Origin: Batkoa obscura
Lineage: Eukaryota > Entomophthoromycota > Entomophthoromycetes > Entomophthorales > Batkoaceae
Direction of reading: 5' to 3'
Assembly: GCA_030770535.1 (NCBI GenBank)
Contig: JASVEC010000011.1
Coordinates: 1,054,001-1,118,000 of the forward strand
Length of the DNA stretch: 64,000 bases
Of this stretch, positions 49,928 through 61,887 are shown piece by piece; the stretch's first letter is position 1; every line of letters begins with the position of its first letter. The notes beneath the pieces are model-generated. The model ran no database searches. It was not told the DNA's origin and saw only the letters and a program-made list of their open reading frames with translations. A program made the translations under genes and the position numbers.

Positions 49928-51567
49928 TAATATTAAGGAAACAAAAGAGATAGGTGAAAAAATTTAGAATGGACCTTAATATAATTTTATAAAATGTGAA
50001 CTTTCCAGGTTAATTGAAATAAAAACTTGAACAAATCAACTTATGTTTGCCTAGGTTTCCTTTTTTTGAGATCACTCATACTTTTTTAAATTATTTATGA
50101 ACCGTATTTTTTATATCACATTTTTTATTAAAAATTTTAATAAATATCACGGATTATTAATATTAATATTAATTATAAGAGGTAGTAGTAAAAGGTGGTT
50201 AATTGTTTTGAACCTTTGAGCTCAATAAATTCTTAATATTTACAAAAAAATACTAATAAGTAGAAAAATACCAAGATGCCATATCTAAATATAACGTCGA
50301 AAATAATCAACTTTAATGTTAATGCCAACTTTGATTTCTTGGATCAAGCATAAGACAAATCCTCCCTTAACCTTTTAATATAGCTTATTACCAAATGGTT
50401 TAATATCAATTCATAATTTGACCTTAATTATAAAATCCTTATCTACATTTAATATCAATAAAATGTTACTATAGCTGCAAAATTATCTGTAATTGTTCTA
50501 GATTTAAAATTGCGATTTCAAAAGGGATTCTTAACTTTAAGTAATATAAATATAATAGTTGTTTAAAATAAAGTTTATTTTTTTTATTTAAAATATGAAA
50601 TAATGTGTTTCTAAATTAATTACGTACCAATATTTTTATTATACAAACTAAGTTATAACTCATTAGTTATAAATAAATTACCTAGAAGGAGGTTACATCG
50701 TATTTATAAAACAGCTATATGATAAAAAAATACAAAAATTACTATAACGAAATATTAAAATTACTACAAGAACATTATAACACCCATATACAATGTTTTA
50801 TAGCTTTATTCCTACTAAGCATACTAAAAGGGCAGGGAAATGTCGATGTTAAACTGAAGAATGCTACTAAATGCTTTCTGAAGTTAATTTATTCCCAGTT
50901 AAAAGCTTTTAACTTTTAATCTTGTATTAATTTTAGTTAAATTGTGATAGCTATATGCAATAAATCCTATTACAACTCCATCCAGAATAAATATGACTGG
51001 TTTGTTAATTGGTTCTTAATAGATAAATTCCATTTATTTTGCATAGTTATATGATTTTTTTTTATTTTTTTTAACATCACTTTATATTGTTTATATTTTA
51101 GTGCATATATATGCTTTTGTCTTTATTTATTTATAGTTTTTATAGTTTTTATCAATATCATGTTACTACAATTATTCTTTATTTAAATGTAACAATATGA
51201 ACGTCATCAAACTAATTAGACTATTTTATAAAAATGATCTCTACTTTCAGTATTAGCAACTTTCTTTTAAAATCATTGCACTTTGTTTAGAAAATACTAG
51301 CTCAGCAATCTGCAAACCAATTGCTGATAAATTTTGAGATCATTTTCCAACTTACCAAACAATGAAATTATGCAAAGTAAAGAAGCAATAGCCAATTATA
51401 ATGAGCCAAATGGAAAATTTAAGCTACCAACAAATCGTACTAATTTAACGGTATTTAATTGGTTAAAAATGAAAAAATTAAGATTTGAGTATTTAAAAAT
51501 AAATAAATAAAGTTTAAAAAAAGCATTCTTTTATTAAAATTCATAATAAAAACCAAACTATAGCACC
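49928..51567. other. Gene-poor stretch, one weak coding fragment
   Basis: Mostly AT-rich. An open frame at 50719-50919 (66 residues, containing HIQCFIALFLLSILKGQGN) has a helical, transcription-factor-middle-region look and could be a scrap of another Zn2Cys6 gene, but this is weak. Nothing else seen. Confidence 0.3.
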
Positions 51568-52596
51568 ATGAAGCTATTAGTATTCCTATTTGTTTTAGCC
51601 TCCGTATTAAGTTTATCCGTCCAAGCCTTTAAAAAAATTGTCAAGGTAAATTTTATTGACGAAGGTATCGAAGAAATTACACTTGATGTCAAAACCAAAG
51701 CTTATGAGTGCAAAGATACTTCTTATAAAGTGCTCAATGTCATACCTAACTTAGCTGATTCCCTTTATGAGAAATTTTTATCCGCTGAGACCCCAGTTGG
51801 AAAGGTAACTAAAGAATATACTGGCTATGCAACTAATTGGATCAATGAAAAATACAACTCAATGATACAAAATAACCAAGCAAACTTTGTAGTAAATGAT
51901 GAAGCCGTTAATGAAAAGGTACGTAAAAATGTAAAGAAAGTGGATGTTTTTGAATTGATTGAAAAAAGATTTCAAGAAATTATCGAACCTGTTTACCCTC
52001 ATTTATTAAAAGCATACAACAATTTTGATAAATATTATGAAATTGTCGTTGAAAACATTAGAAAAGGTATTAAGTTAGCTCAAAAATACATTGTTGCCGA
52101 ATACAATCAAATTGTAAAGAATTATAATAGTCATCCAATAGTCGCTAAGAATAAAGGATCCCAATTCCAATTTATTAATGTACTTAATAAGAATATCCAA
52201 GATATTAGAAAATGGTACCACAAAGCATTACCAGCAACTGTTCAAGTTGAAAACATAGTCTATCATAACCTTGATAACTTTCAAAAACGAGGTAGTAAAT
52301 TATATAATCAAGCTTATGAATCTGGATGTGATTACTTTAAAACAATTACCCAAAGCAATGGACTTAAAGCGGTTGAAATCGATAGTAAAAAAGAAACCAA
52401 AGCCCCAAGAAATACTGAAACCAAATATTTCAATTGCCGTTTAATTACTAAGTTCGGTACCAAAGTTGATCCTAAATCCACTGATATTCATGAAAAAGTA
52501 AAGGAGATTATCAAGAAGGATGTTTATTCGGAAGTTATTATGGGATATAAAATGAAAGATAAACAAAATAGAGTCTATCTTAAATTAGTGTGTTAA
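51568..52596 (+). CDS. Secreted protein of unknown family
   Basis: A single exon of 342 residues. Residues 1-20 are a clear signal peptide (MKLLVFLFVLASVLSLSVQA). The mature protein is rich in Lys, Asn, Tyr and Val and is predicted mostly helical in the middle (for example YEIVVENIRKGIKLAQKYIV). Four cysteines (ECKD, GCDY, NCRL, KLVC) could form disulfides. No transmembrane anchor or GPI signal is visible. I recognise no domain. Codon use resembles that of the neighbours, and the intact frame argues that it is real. It may be a lineage-specific secreted protein. Confidence 0.7.
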   Translation: MKLLVFLFVLASVLSLSVQAFKKIVKVNFIDEGIEEITLDVKTKAYECKDTSYKVLNVIPNLADSLYEKFLSAETPVGKVTKEYTGYATNWINEKYNSMIQNNQANFVVNDEAVNEKVRKNVKKVDVFELIEKRFQEIIEPVYPHLLKAYNNFDKYYEIVVENIRKGIKLAQKYIVAEYNQIVKNYNSHPIVAKNKGSQFQFINVLNKNIQDIRKWYHKALPATVQVENIVYHNLDNFQKRGSKLYNQAYESGCDYFKTITQSNGLKAVEIDSKKETKAPRNTETKYFNCRLITKFGTKVDPKSTDIHEKVKEIIKKDVYSEVIMGYKMKDKQNRVYLKLVC

Positions 52597-52964
52597 TACG
52601 TAAATAATACTATCGCTCGCTTTTGCTGAAATAAAAATTTTGATATTATTATTTTGCTTTTTACTTATTTTTTGTCTTATAATTGTTATATGCGATGGAC
52701 TTTACATTGTTTTATTAATTTGTACAAGTTTTAACCTTGATTATCCATACTATATCTCATAACTTATTTTTGTTAAAATGTTTAAACTTTCATGCACTAT
52801 AATTTAAATTAAACAGAAGTCTTAAAGCTATTTACTGAGTTTACAGGATTTAACTTTAAATGACTCAAATATAAAATATAGCATGGATTAAACAATACAC
52901 TATTAGTAATCATCTTTATTCACTAAAAAAATGAAAAATTTAAAAAACAGTTAATAAAACACTC
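52597..52964. other. Intergenic, converging 3' ends
   Basis: AT-rich 370 bases with no recognised feature. Confidence 0.4.
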
Positions 52965-54219
52965 CTATTGTTGGAAATGGGGATGAATAACACCTTCTTC
53001 ATTATTATCATTTTGAAGGGGTTGATAACTAGCTTTCTTTTGTTGATACTTAAAATAATTATACCAAGCAATCCCAACAATAGAAATAATTAAACTAAAA
53101 AAAAATATTAGCTTAAATATTATATAATAGAAAATAAAGGATTTACCCAAAATAATTCAATAAACTTAATGTATCTTTAAATAATAATACTGAAATAGCG
53201 ATCATCATAACTTCTTTAGAGATACCAGTAATTGACATAGTTAATGTTGAAGTAAGTTGAATTAAACCAAACTCCGCTAAAGTCATTAAAAAAGCGATAA
53301 GACCACCAATGAGTACTAAAATCCAAGAGGGTAAATAAGTATGCGAGTTAGTAGCAAACATATGACTAGGTAAATTTAATATATCTTCAAAAAAGAGGGA
53401 ACAAATGAACATGAACACACTCATAACAGGTGCCACTTTATAAAGGGTAACAATAGGGTGGTCTAATCCAAGCTCACTATTTTGTAATAAAATTTGAGTT
53501 AAACACCATTTTATACCGGAACTTATTGAGCCAACTAAAATTAATATAAAGCCCAAAAAATTAAAGGTAGTGTTATTGATAGAAGCTAAAGCTACACCAA
53601 CACATATTAATACTATTATTAAGATTAATTGGACTCTCACTTTTTCTAACTTTAATATAAAAGAAAACAATAGCACCCAAATTGGTACTGTAGATTTTAT
53701 CACAGTATAAAAACTTAATGTTACAAACATTAATGCAGCATTACATGTACTGATTTCTAAACCTCCGGCAATGGCGCATGGAGCCTTGGATTAAAAATTA
53801 ACTTATAGAAAATAGAAAATAAAAAAGAGAGACAAACTTACCACTTTAAGCCAAAAATCTTTTTCAAAAAAAGAGACCACTCTTTTATCATTAAACTCGG
53901 TCGCTGTATTATGATAGTTTGGAAATTGACTTGGTTGTAGATAATTGATAAAAAAATAAGATAAAAAAAAGTGAAAACAAGCATGAAATGAAGAGGACAA
54001 TAATGGATATTTAAAATTATTATATTTTTCTCCAAATAATATCTTATTGATAGAGCTTAACCCTGCTGAACACGCAAACCAAGTTATTATACATAGCAGT
54101 ATTTTGATTGTGTTCAGGCTTAATCTAGAGGTTTTGAAATGGATTGTTATTATTATTGAATAAATTGATAGATGTATAGTTACTTGTTTTTTATGGTTTG
54201 ATACATCCTTTTTAAATAT
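52965..54219 (-). CDS. SLC35C2-like nucleotide-sugar/triose-phosphate transporter family protein
   Basis: Three exons are clear (54219-53842, 53784-53147, 53094-52965); the first coding exon, with the start codon, lies upstream and was not found. About ten membrane segments. Strong match by eye to the SLC35C2 pattern: EISTCNAALMFVTLSFYTVI, SGIKWCLTQILLQNSELGL, AEFGLIQLTSTLTMSITGI and FKDTLSLLNYFG, followed by a cytosolic tail YQPLQNDNNEEG. In animals SLC35C2 is a Golgi/ERGIC protein that promotes Notch fucosylation. In fungi its substrate is unknown. The exon-2 acceptor at 54220-54221 is in frame, so a short 5' exon between 54240 and 54550 is expected. Confidence 0.85.
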
Positions 54220-54551
54220 CTAAAAAATAAATTAAACAATACAAAAATGAAAAATTTGAATATCTCAATAAATGTTAGTTGAAACTAAAATCTCGTTAAA
54301 ATAGTGTAGCTTTTTATTATCAACTGATAAATTAGTAAGGTTTCGACTTGAATTTTATTGGTTCCTTAAGGGAAAATGAAAGGAGTCTCAGTGTCATTAT
54401 TTAAAATTTTGCATTTTTTGCAATAATTTGATACTAACAAATTAAACTAATAAAACGCACCTACATCATCTTAAAAAAGAAAGCAAACTTCTAATTCGGA
54501 CAAATTCAATTCAATTTTTTAGTTCACAAATAAATTAAATATACTAATAAA
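54220..54551. promoter_or_regulatory. Divergent promoter region, SLC35C2-like / ARP1
   Basis: Holds the unlocated first exon of the transporter and the ARP1 promoter. No clear motif seen. Confidence 0.4.
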
Positions 54552-56087
54552 ATGGAATATGAAGAAGTATTAACAAATCAACCTATAGTAATAGATAATG
54601 TAAGCTGCAATAATATTTAAAAAAAAGATTCAAATAATCAATACCAAATAAAAGGGTTCAGGTGTTATCAAGAGTGGTTTTGCTGGTGCAACCTCACCAA
54701 AATCGTATTTTCCATCAATGTAATTCATTATTAACCTTCGTTTCCACTTTTTTAATTAAAGAAATTAATCCATTCTTAGTGTAGGTCATCCTAAGCATAC
54801 AAGAGTGTTGGCAGGAGGAGTAGAAGGGGATACATTTATTGGTAAAAGAGCGGAAGAGCTTCGAGGTTTATTAAAATTGAGTTATCCAATTGAACATGGA
54901 ACTATCAATAATTGGGATGATATGGAAACTATTTGGAGACATTTATATAGTCAAGAGTTAGATGTTTCTTCAGAAGAGGTAACTATTTATGAGATAGAAA
55001 ATAGAGTTTTAATTAATATTCAACTTCTTTTTTAGCATCCCGTTTTGTTAACTGAAGCCCCATTTTCACCAACTCAAATGAGGGATAGAGCAGCTCAAAT
55101 TTTTTTTGAAACATTTAATGTACCTTCCTTTCTAACTTCGGTTCAAGCTATTTTAAGTTTGTAAGTTCCATTCTTATAATAAATAGAATTTTTGATTTAA
55201 TTTAACAACAGATATGCTTCCGGTCGTACCACAGGTATAGTATTAGATTGCGGTGATGGAGTAACTCATGCAGTACCGATTTATGAAGGTTTTTCTATGC
55301 CAAATGCAGTCAAAAGAGTGGATATTGCCGGAAGGTAAGTAAAAATTGAAGTCATCATATTATACAGCGACTAAAGAAAAATATAAATGTATAGAGATGT
55401 AACTGAATACCTTCAAGTATTATTACGTAAAGGAGGGTATAATTTTCATACCAGTGCCGAAAAAGAAATTGTTCGATTAATTAAAGAAAAAACATGTTAT
55501 GTTAGTTCTTCACCTAATAAAGAAGCTAAAGAAACAAGTGGTAAGGTTTCCGACTTTTTATTACCAGATGGACAGATTATTAAAGTAAGTGAATGATTTT
55601 ATTTTATTGAGATTTCAGAGTTGATGTATTAATTTATCTATTTTATAGCTAGGTTCTGAACGCTACAGAGCGGCTGAGATTTTATTTAATCCGGAAATTT
55701 ATGGATTAGAATATTCAGGATTACCACAAGTGATTGTGGATTCGATATCTAAAGTGGATTTAGATTTAAGAGCCGATCTTTATAAAAATATAGTATTATC
55801 AGGTGGTTCGACTTTATTTAAAGGTTTTGGTGAACGTATGCTCCAAGATATACGTAAATTAGCACCTAAAGATCTAAAAATTAAAATTACCGCTCCTCCT
55901 GAAAGAAAGTTTACTACTTGGATTGGTGGTTCCATTTTGGCCTCACTTTCTACCTTTAAAAAAGTAAGTTTTTTATAGCTATTATAAGCTGTGGGTGAAG
56001 TGTTAATGTTTTTTTAATTAGATGATGGTCACTATTGATGAATATCGTGAAGATCCACGAATCATTCATACTCGTTCTATTTGTTAG
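54552..56087 (+). CDS. ARP1: Centractin, actin-related protein 1 of dynactin
   Basis: Eight exons (54552-54599, 54655-54719, 54780-54978, 55036-55160, 55212-55334, 55395-55584, 55649-55963, 56022-56087) encode 376 residues, the same length I recall for human ARP1A. The ATPase fold is intact: [15 protein letters not shown] (phosphate 1), [19 protein letters not shown] (phosphate 2), [15 protein letters not shown] (adenosine) and [13 protein letters not shown]. The start [16 protein letters not shown] matches the ARP1 N-terminus rather than actin. ARP1 forms the short filament of dynactin that tethers dynein to cargo, nuclei and the cortex. Exon 2 uses an AG well upstream of a second candidate; the choice keeps [10 protein letters not shown]. 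Confidence 0.95.
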
Positions 56088-56449
56088 TAGTTATTTTTGC
56101 ACCATTGGAAGCTAGTTGGAACTATTTTTTTTATAAAAAATAAATGATATAAGTTTGTTGTTTATAAATAGTTTTTTTTTGAATAATATCAAATATCCTT
56201 ATATCTTTTTAAAGAATTTATTTAATAATGATATATAAATTATCCTTTTTTTTTCAATATTTAAAATTGAACTTTTTTTGAATTAGAAAGTATTAATAGT
56301 TAAATTAATAAATCAAATGGAAGATAATCAAAAACAAACAATCTTAAAAAAATATTCTAAAAATCCAGTTAAAAAATATTAGAATTGGTTATCAATCAAG
56401 AATTTATTAAATCCTAAACAAACTCTAAATCTTTCATCAATTCACTCAT
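56088..56449. other. Intergenic, converging 3' ends
   Basis: AT-rich 360 bases between ARP1 and the COX7A-like gene. A 21-codon frame at 56318-56383 is too short to call. Confidence 0.4.
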
Positions 56450-56801
56450 TTATTTCTAGAAAAATTCATTAGCGAAAAACCCTCACCAAAAAAAATAAAA
56501 CTTACAGTGATCATCTTATACATTTTATAAGTAGCACCAACAGATCCAGCAGCGATCAAAGTGCAGAGAACTCCAAAGATAAGTTTATCGGAGCTACCTT
56601 TACGAAGATAAAGCAAAGAGTTGCTTGGTTTCTAAAGAATGAACAAATATTAGTTTGATTGATTTTGTTTATATTGTTATTGTTAGCATTGTTGTTGTTT
56701 TAATTTATGGCTTTTATGCTGGAGTAATGAATTTTAAGTCTTCTACTTACTTGGAAAAAAATTTGTTGTTGACGTATAGTATTTGGGTTATTAAAACTCA
56801 T
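56450..56801 (-). CDS. Cytochrome c oxidase subunit 7A-like protein
   Basis: Three exons (56801-56751, 56631-56506, 56455-56450) encode 60 residues; the last exon is only AAATAA. The pattern RQQQIFFQKPSNSLLYLRKG, then SSDKLIFGVLCTLIAAGS with a single membrane span and YKMYKM matches COX7A, where a short matrix arm is followed by P-x-YLKGG and one helix. COX7A is a small nuclear-encoded subunit of complex IV, involved in dimer or supercomplex contacts. The gene is too short for ordinary ORF tracks. The 6-base terminal exon is supported by a GTAAG donor and a TTTCTAG acceptor. Confidence 0.72.
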
Positions 56802-57171
56802 CTTTTGAATTTGAAATATTGATGGAAAAAAAATCACTCAATTGAACTAACTGGTTACAATGGCACTCGGCTTAATTTTGAAGTTGGATCATTCAATTTC
56901 ATAATGGGAACTTGGAACGTAATAAAGTTCATTCTTTTTATTAGATCTCTAATTTTTATTAAAAAGAATATCAAAATAAAATAAAAATTGCAACCTCAAA
57001 AAAAAATAAAACGCAAAAACAGCAATATTATTACCAAAAAAAAGTAAATTTATTGAACTTTAGATTTTATATTTATATTTATATTTATATTTATATAAAA
57101 AAGAATAGTTTTCTCCGTAAAAAAATAGAACTTAGTAACCTATATACTTATAACTATACAAATTCGACTCA
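56802..57171. other. Intergenic, COX7A-like promoter side
   Basis: AT-rich 370 bases with an (ATTTAT)n run at about 57067-57097. No coding region seen. Confidence 0.45.
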
Positions 57172-57469
57172 TTATTGATGAAAGGAGATGGATCTTGCTG
57201 ACATAGTATCCACTCGACTACGATGAATCATAAAGGCAGGAGTAATCCATTTACCACAAGAACATTGAGAACCTAGGATAAAAATTTTAAATTTTAAAAT
57301 TACAAATAATATTAGTTTTATTTACCTCTCCATGAATAAGTACCTAATTTAGTATGACATTTTGGACATTCAATTTTACCATCTATATGTCCTTCTTTAA
57401 TTCCTTCTATCCAATCCATGGGTTCAATAAAATAGGAAGAACAAGACTATAGATTATTATAAAATTATT

Positions 57470-57537
<68 letters not shown>

Positions 57538-58807
57538 TTACCTCTTCTTTTTTATAATTTGAAAACATGGGATCTCTTTTTCTATAATTAAAATCGGTTT
57601 GTCCACTACCTACTTCATGAGGTATTATATTTTCTGGATTGATTAAAGCTCTTCTATATTAATATTTATTTTGATATTAATATTCTAATTGTCATTTTAA
57701 TTGTTTTTACTTACCTACATCGTTTACACCTAATTTTTTGAATTGTATTACCTGGAAACATAGTACCATTCATTATTTGTTCAGGATCAATACCCAATAT
57801 CATATCTTTGGAAAAGCCTTGAGCTAATAGTTATAAAAATTATATTAATAAATCATAATAAAATGCATATAATATAATATAATATAATATAATATAAACA
57901 ATAATAATAACACAATATGAAATTATTCTACTTACAAATAAAATCACTACTCATTTTAGTAATTAAAAATCTTCTATAAAGTTCATTTTTAATATCAACT
58001 TCATAATTAATTTCATAATATAACTGTAATTGTTCTCTAAAGCCTGGATTAGGACTAAAAATGTTAATTCTTATTATAAATTTAATATTGAAACTTTTTC
58101 AACTTACTCAATAATACTTCGTGCTTTAGTTACTTGATTTAATGCTTCTTCAACAGACCAATTATGTTTTTTCATTAAATAAGCAATCACCACTGTTGCA
58201 CTACGTGATATTCCTGCCATACTATTAAATTATAAAATTAATTCTCCTATTCACTGATTTATAATACTATTAACTTACCAATGAACCAAAACGTTGCCAT
58301 TTTGTTTAATAGCTGTATCAATAAAATTATTCGTTTGATCAAAATATTGTAATAAATTTTCATTTTCTTCATCAAATACATTAATTTGTAATCGAATAAT
58401 CTAAATTGATTATAGATTTAATTATTATAATAAGTATAATATGCTCAAAGGAAGATAAGGTTGATTGGTCAATAACTTACCTTTTCAGTTAGATTACAGT
58501 TATTCATATTTTTACCAACAGTCAATATATGCGTGATATTTAGTGTTTCTAATAATTGAGGTTTTTGTAATGCATCATAACTATCATAATTGTATTTTTA
58601 TTATAAGCTGTTATTTATATTATTGATTACTTACCTTCCAAGATATAAATGTTCCTTGATTTGGTCACATAAAGAAATAGCTAATGTTTTTTCACTTACA
58701 TCTAAGTTTAATAACTTAGGAGGCTCAATTTTAATTTTATTTTCTAAAATCATATTAAAATATCAATATATATCTTCACTTTGTAGTTTATTAATTCACT
58801 TACTCAT
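57172..58807 (-). CDS. YVH1: YVH1/DUSP12 dual-specificity phosphatase
   Basis: Ten exons (58807-58804, 58743-58635, 58580-58481, 58400-58279, 58221-58108, 58054-57936, 57823-57715, 57653-57542, 57446-57326, 57272-57172) encode 336 residues. The phosphatase loop HCMAGISRSAT is complete (Cys nucleophile and Arg), preceded by the general-acid region INVFDEENENLL. The C-terminal zinc domain has IRCKRCRR, CPKCHTKLGTYSW and QCSCGKWITPAF, the arrangement specific to YVH1/DUSP12. YVH1 releases Mrt4 from pre-60S ribosomal subunits, a role that needs the zinc domain more than catalysis. The coding part of exon 1 is only ATGA. Intron 8 contains a long (TTTA)n run and intron 6 an (ATAAT)n run. Confidence 0.93.
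57466..57540 (+). repeat. (TTTA)n microsatellite in YVH1 intron 8
   Basis: About 18 tandem TTTA units ending just before the exon 8 donor. Confidence 0.92.
57866..57897 (+). repeat. (ATAAT)n repeat in YVH1 intron 6
   Basis: Six to seven ATAAT units. Confidence 0.85.
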
Positions 58808-59333
58808 TATTATCTTCTTATCTATAATTGAAATTTATGATAGTTTTTAAAAAAATTCTCAAGAAATATACTCTATTTTAAATTTCAATGCTGATTATTC
58901 GTTTTAAATTTAATGTGACTTGGATTTGGCTTATTTTCACGGCTATTTTTTCAAACTGGAATCAATTCATTCACTATTATACTATTATTATCTATTATGA
59001 ATAACTAATAATAGCAATAATAATAATAATAATAATAATAATGACATCTACTTCAATATTGAAATAATAATAGCTTACACCTTTATAATAAAATAATATA
59101 GCCAATTATCAATATAACAATATTCGATTACATTTCAAACAAATCTAAAACAAAATATAATATCAACAAATAAGACTTTATTATCACTTCAAAAAAAGAG
59201 TGGAGAGAAATTTAGACTCAAAAAAATTTCAAATCACTTGAAAAATTATCCATACAATTGCAATTTTCTACTAACTTCTTTTTTCAATATTTTCTTCCAA
59301 TTACAACAAATCATACCTTCATCTACAGTCAGT
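58808..59333. promoter_or_regulatory. Divergent region upstream of YVH1 and the 59.3 kb gene
   Basis: Holds both promoters and 5' UTRs. An (AAT)n run lies at about 59015-59041. No TATA box stands out. Confidence 0.4.
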
Positions 59334-60487
59334 ATGGACCCCCATTCTTCCCATAATAGTAGTATCCCACCATCCACTCCATTGACTACTCATTTTTATC
59401 AACCGGATAATTATTCGAATCCAAGTAATTCAGCGTCTCAAGCAGAAAGGGAAAATTTAAAAACACTAAGTAATAAAAGGATAGCCACGTTTGCTCATTT
59501 ACATCGAGTACTCGAAGGAAAAAGTCATTACTTTAATACAGTAACTATATTAAAAGAAGAAATTTATTCGATTTATGATAATTCAAAATTAAGGAAAAGG
59601 TAAGTTTTGAGATGAAAAATAGAAAGAGAGTGAAAAGAATTAATGGATTCAATGAATACAAAAACTTTTTTGTAAATTTTAGAATTAATTTTATTATTAT
59701 TATTTAGATCCCTTCAATATTTTACTTTAGGTTCTAGTTTAGGACCTATTATTGATATCCATCATCCAATGGATTTTTCAAAAGCGCTAAGTAGTTTATT
59801 GGATGAATACGAAAGTTATATAACTAATGAAAACAGTAAAAATAAACGAAGACCCAATTTTTTTCGTAGTAGAACGAGTTCAGATGTTAATAATAATTCC
59901 ATGAACATTAATGAAAATTCTGAATTTATTAATCTAGATATTAAAAATGTGGTAAGTTATTAAATTTGAAATAATCAAAATTTTTAAATTAATTATTTGT
60001 TCTTTATTTTAGCCTTTTGAATTAGATTATTTACAAGTGTTTTATGCTTTATGCAATATAATTTGTGTAGTTTATCATAAAATTGTGGATAATATGAAAG
60101 TACCTGTTCCTTCTAGTTATATTGAAACAATGTATAAAGTAGATAATAAGTTCAAGGTAATTCTATTATAGTATTAATTTATATCTATTTCATACTATTC
60201 TATTTTTATACTGTTTATTTTATAATTATTTTTTATCTATTTTTTATTCATTAATTTTAATATTATTTTATTTAATATAGAAAATTATTCAAATTGTAAC
60301 TAAAGAATTAGATAATATTGTTAGAAATAGTATTAAAGAAGAATTGGGTATATTAGATCCTTTAATTTCTCAAAAAAACAATAATGTTTCATATCCATTT
60401 GAAGATTGGGAAGCTTTATCAATGGTAAGTTGAATTACTGTGCTATGTAAGACAGATGTATTAATGAAGTTTTAGGATTCAAAATAA
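59334..60487 (+). CDS. Protein of unknown function with helical core
   Basis: Five exons (59334-59599, 59708-59951, 60013-60156, 60281-60424, 60476-60487) encode 269 residues from the first ATG. The N-terminus is Ser/Pro/His-rich and probably disordered (SSHNSSIPPSTPLTT). The core is helical: NKRIATFAHLHRVLEGKSHY, TVTILKEEIYSIYDNSKLRK, YLQVFYALCNIICVVYHKIV, and VTKELDNIVRNSIKEELGIL. An Asn-rich loop interrupts it (NNNSMNINENSEF). No membrane segment, signal peptide or catalytic motif was recognised. The regular exon structure and the well-spaced hydrophobic pattern suggest a conserved eukaryotic protein, but I cannot name the family. The last exon is only 12 bases. Confidence 0.7.
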
Positions 60488-60680
60488 GCGCTTTTATAGG
60501 GCGGAGTTTTTTTATTTAAATAAATGTCTTTTTTTTTCTATTATATATGTATATATGCTTGAAGTTTTTTTTACTATTCTTTATATTTAAAAAATTTCTT
60601 TTTTTAAATTCATAAAAAAAAAGGAGGAATTTTTATTCCTCATCTTTTTTTCATATTCAACTTTAATAAACAATAGAAAG

Positions 60681-61816
60681 ATGATTCAACACTCCAATGC
60701 ATCTCAAGAAAAATTAAAACAATTAAAAGAAAAACATAATCAATTATCAAACTTCGAAAATGTATTGAAAAACAATTTAATAGATTATAAAAATTATTTA
60801 GATTTAAGTAAGTTAATTTTGATTTTATTTCATCTCACTTTGTATAAAAGCAAGATATAAAAATAATTAAATGAAGATCGGTTAAGTTTTTAATTCTTAA
60901 ATTTCATTGAACTAACCCATTCAACTTTTATTTCTAGTTCAAAAAAGAGATTTAGCTAAAGTAAAACGAAGTCAAATAACGGATAAATTAGGAATTGAAA
61001 AAGAAATTCAACTATTAAAAAAAGAGTTAATCGAATTACAAGCCAAAAAACATATTAAAAATAAAGTAATTGAAAAGTAAGTTTGAATATTATTATTGGA
61101 ATTATTGTCTTTTTAAATTCATCCCAAGTATCTTAAAATATTCAAAATTATTGCTTTTCTATTGACCAAAAATAGAAGGGATTCAACTAGTTTGAACTAA
61201 AGCTGATTCTTTTTTTTTATTTAGTACCATTGTCCAAGTCGAATTATTAAAATCATATTATAAAGAAAATAAATCAGTTAATGGGATTGATGAATTAACT
61301 AAATTAGATCAAACAATTATGAAATTAGTGGATAAAATAGAAGATTTGGATGATAAAAATAAACAATCCTTTTTTTTGATTCAAGGTAACTTAATAAAAG
61401 ATAAGAACAAATATAAAAAGAAAGATATTTTATTTATAAAGATTTTGTTTACTGATTCGATTTTACTAGATCATCTTGAACAATTAAAAAAAGAAATTGA
61501 AAAACAAAGTCAAGCAAATCTATCTCAACAGTAAGTTGATGAATATCTTGCAACCAACTTAATATAACAAACTAATCTCACCTTTTAGTACTTCTCAAAA
61601 TCAAAAATCAATACAAAATTTAAATTTTTTAAATAAAGAAATTCGATTACTTCGCCAAATAATAACGGTAAATAATAAAATTTAAACAATAATTCAATTG
61701 ATTGATATAATTGTTTGTTTATATAAAATGTATAGGGGTTAGTCTTTACTAGTAAAATCGATTGGTATAATGATAAAGGAGTATATGAATTAATGATGGA
61801 AGAAGAAGAAGAGTAG
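60681..61816 (+). CDS. Coiled-coil protein, possibly kinetochore CENP-H (Fta3)-like
   Basis: Six exons (60681-60807, 60938-61076, 61225-61385, 61470-61530, 61589-61667, 61736-61816) encode 215 residues. Almost all of it is charged coiled coil (QEKLKQLKEKHNQL; EIQLLKKELIELQAKKH; LVDKIEDLDDKNKQ). The C-terminus LLRQIITGLVFTSKIDWYND then ELMMEEEEE resembles the CENP-H/Fta3 ending, where a helix leads into SxVNWAxDxxLxxLVL. CENP-H joins CENP-I/K in the inner kinetochore. Length fits, but coiled coils attract false matches, so this is tentative. Intron 3 is 84 bases, a multiple of three, without stops, so retention would add 28 residues. Confidence 0.55.
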
Positions 61817-61887
61817 GAGGGGAAGAAGAAGAGAGATACAGTGAGGAAATGTAAACCAGAAGAGAGTAATAGTAATATATAATGAAT

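Noticed and set aside
50719-50919. 66-residue ORF as a gene
   Set aside because: No family features, no exon continuation found. It is only noted as a possible scrap of a regulator.
59238-59333. Upstream non-ATG extension of the 59.3 kb gene
   Set aside because: No ATG in that part, and the low-complexity composition fits a 5' UTR.
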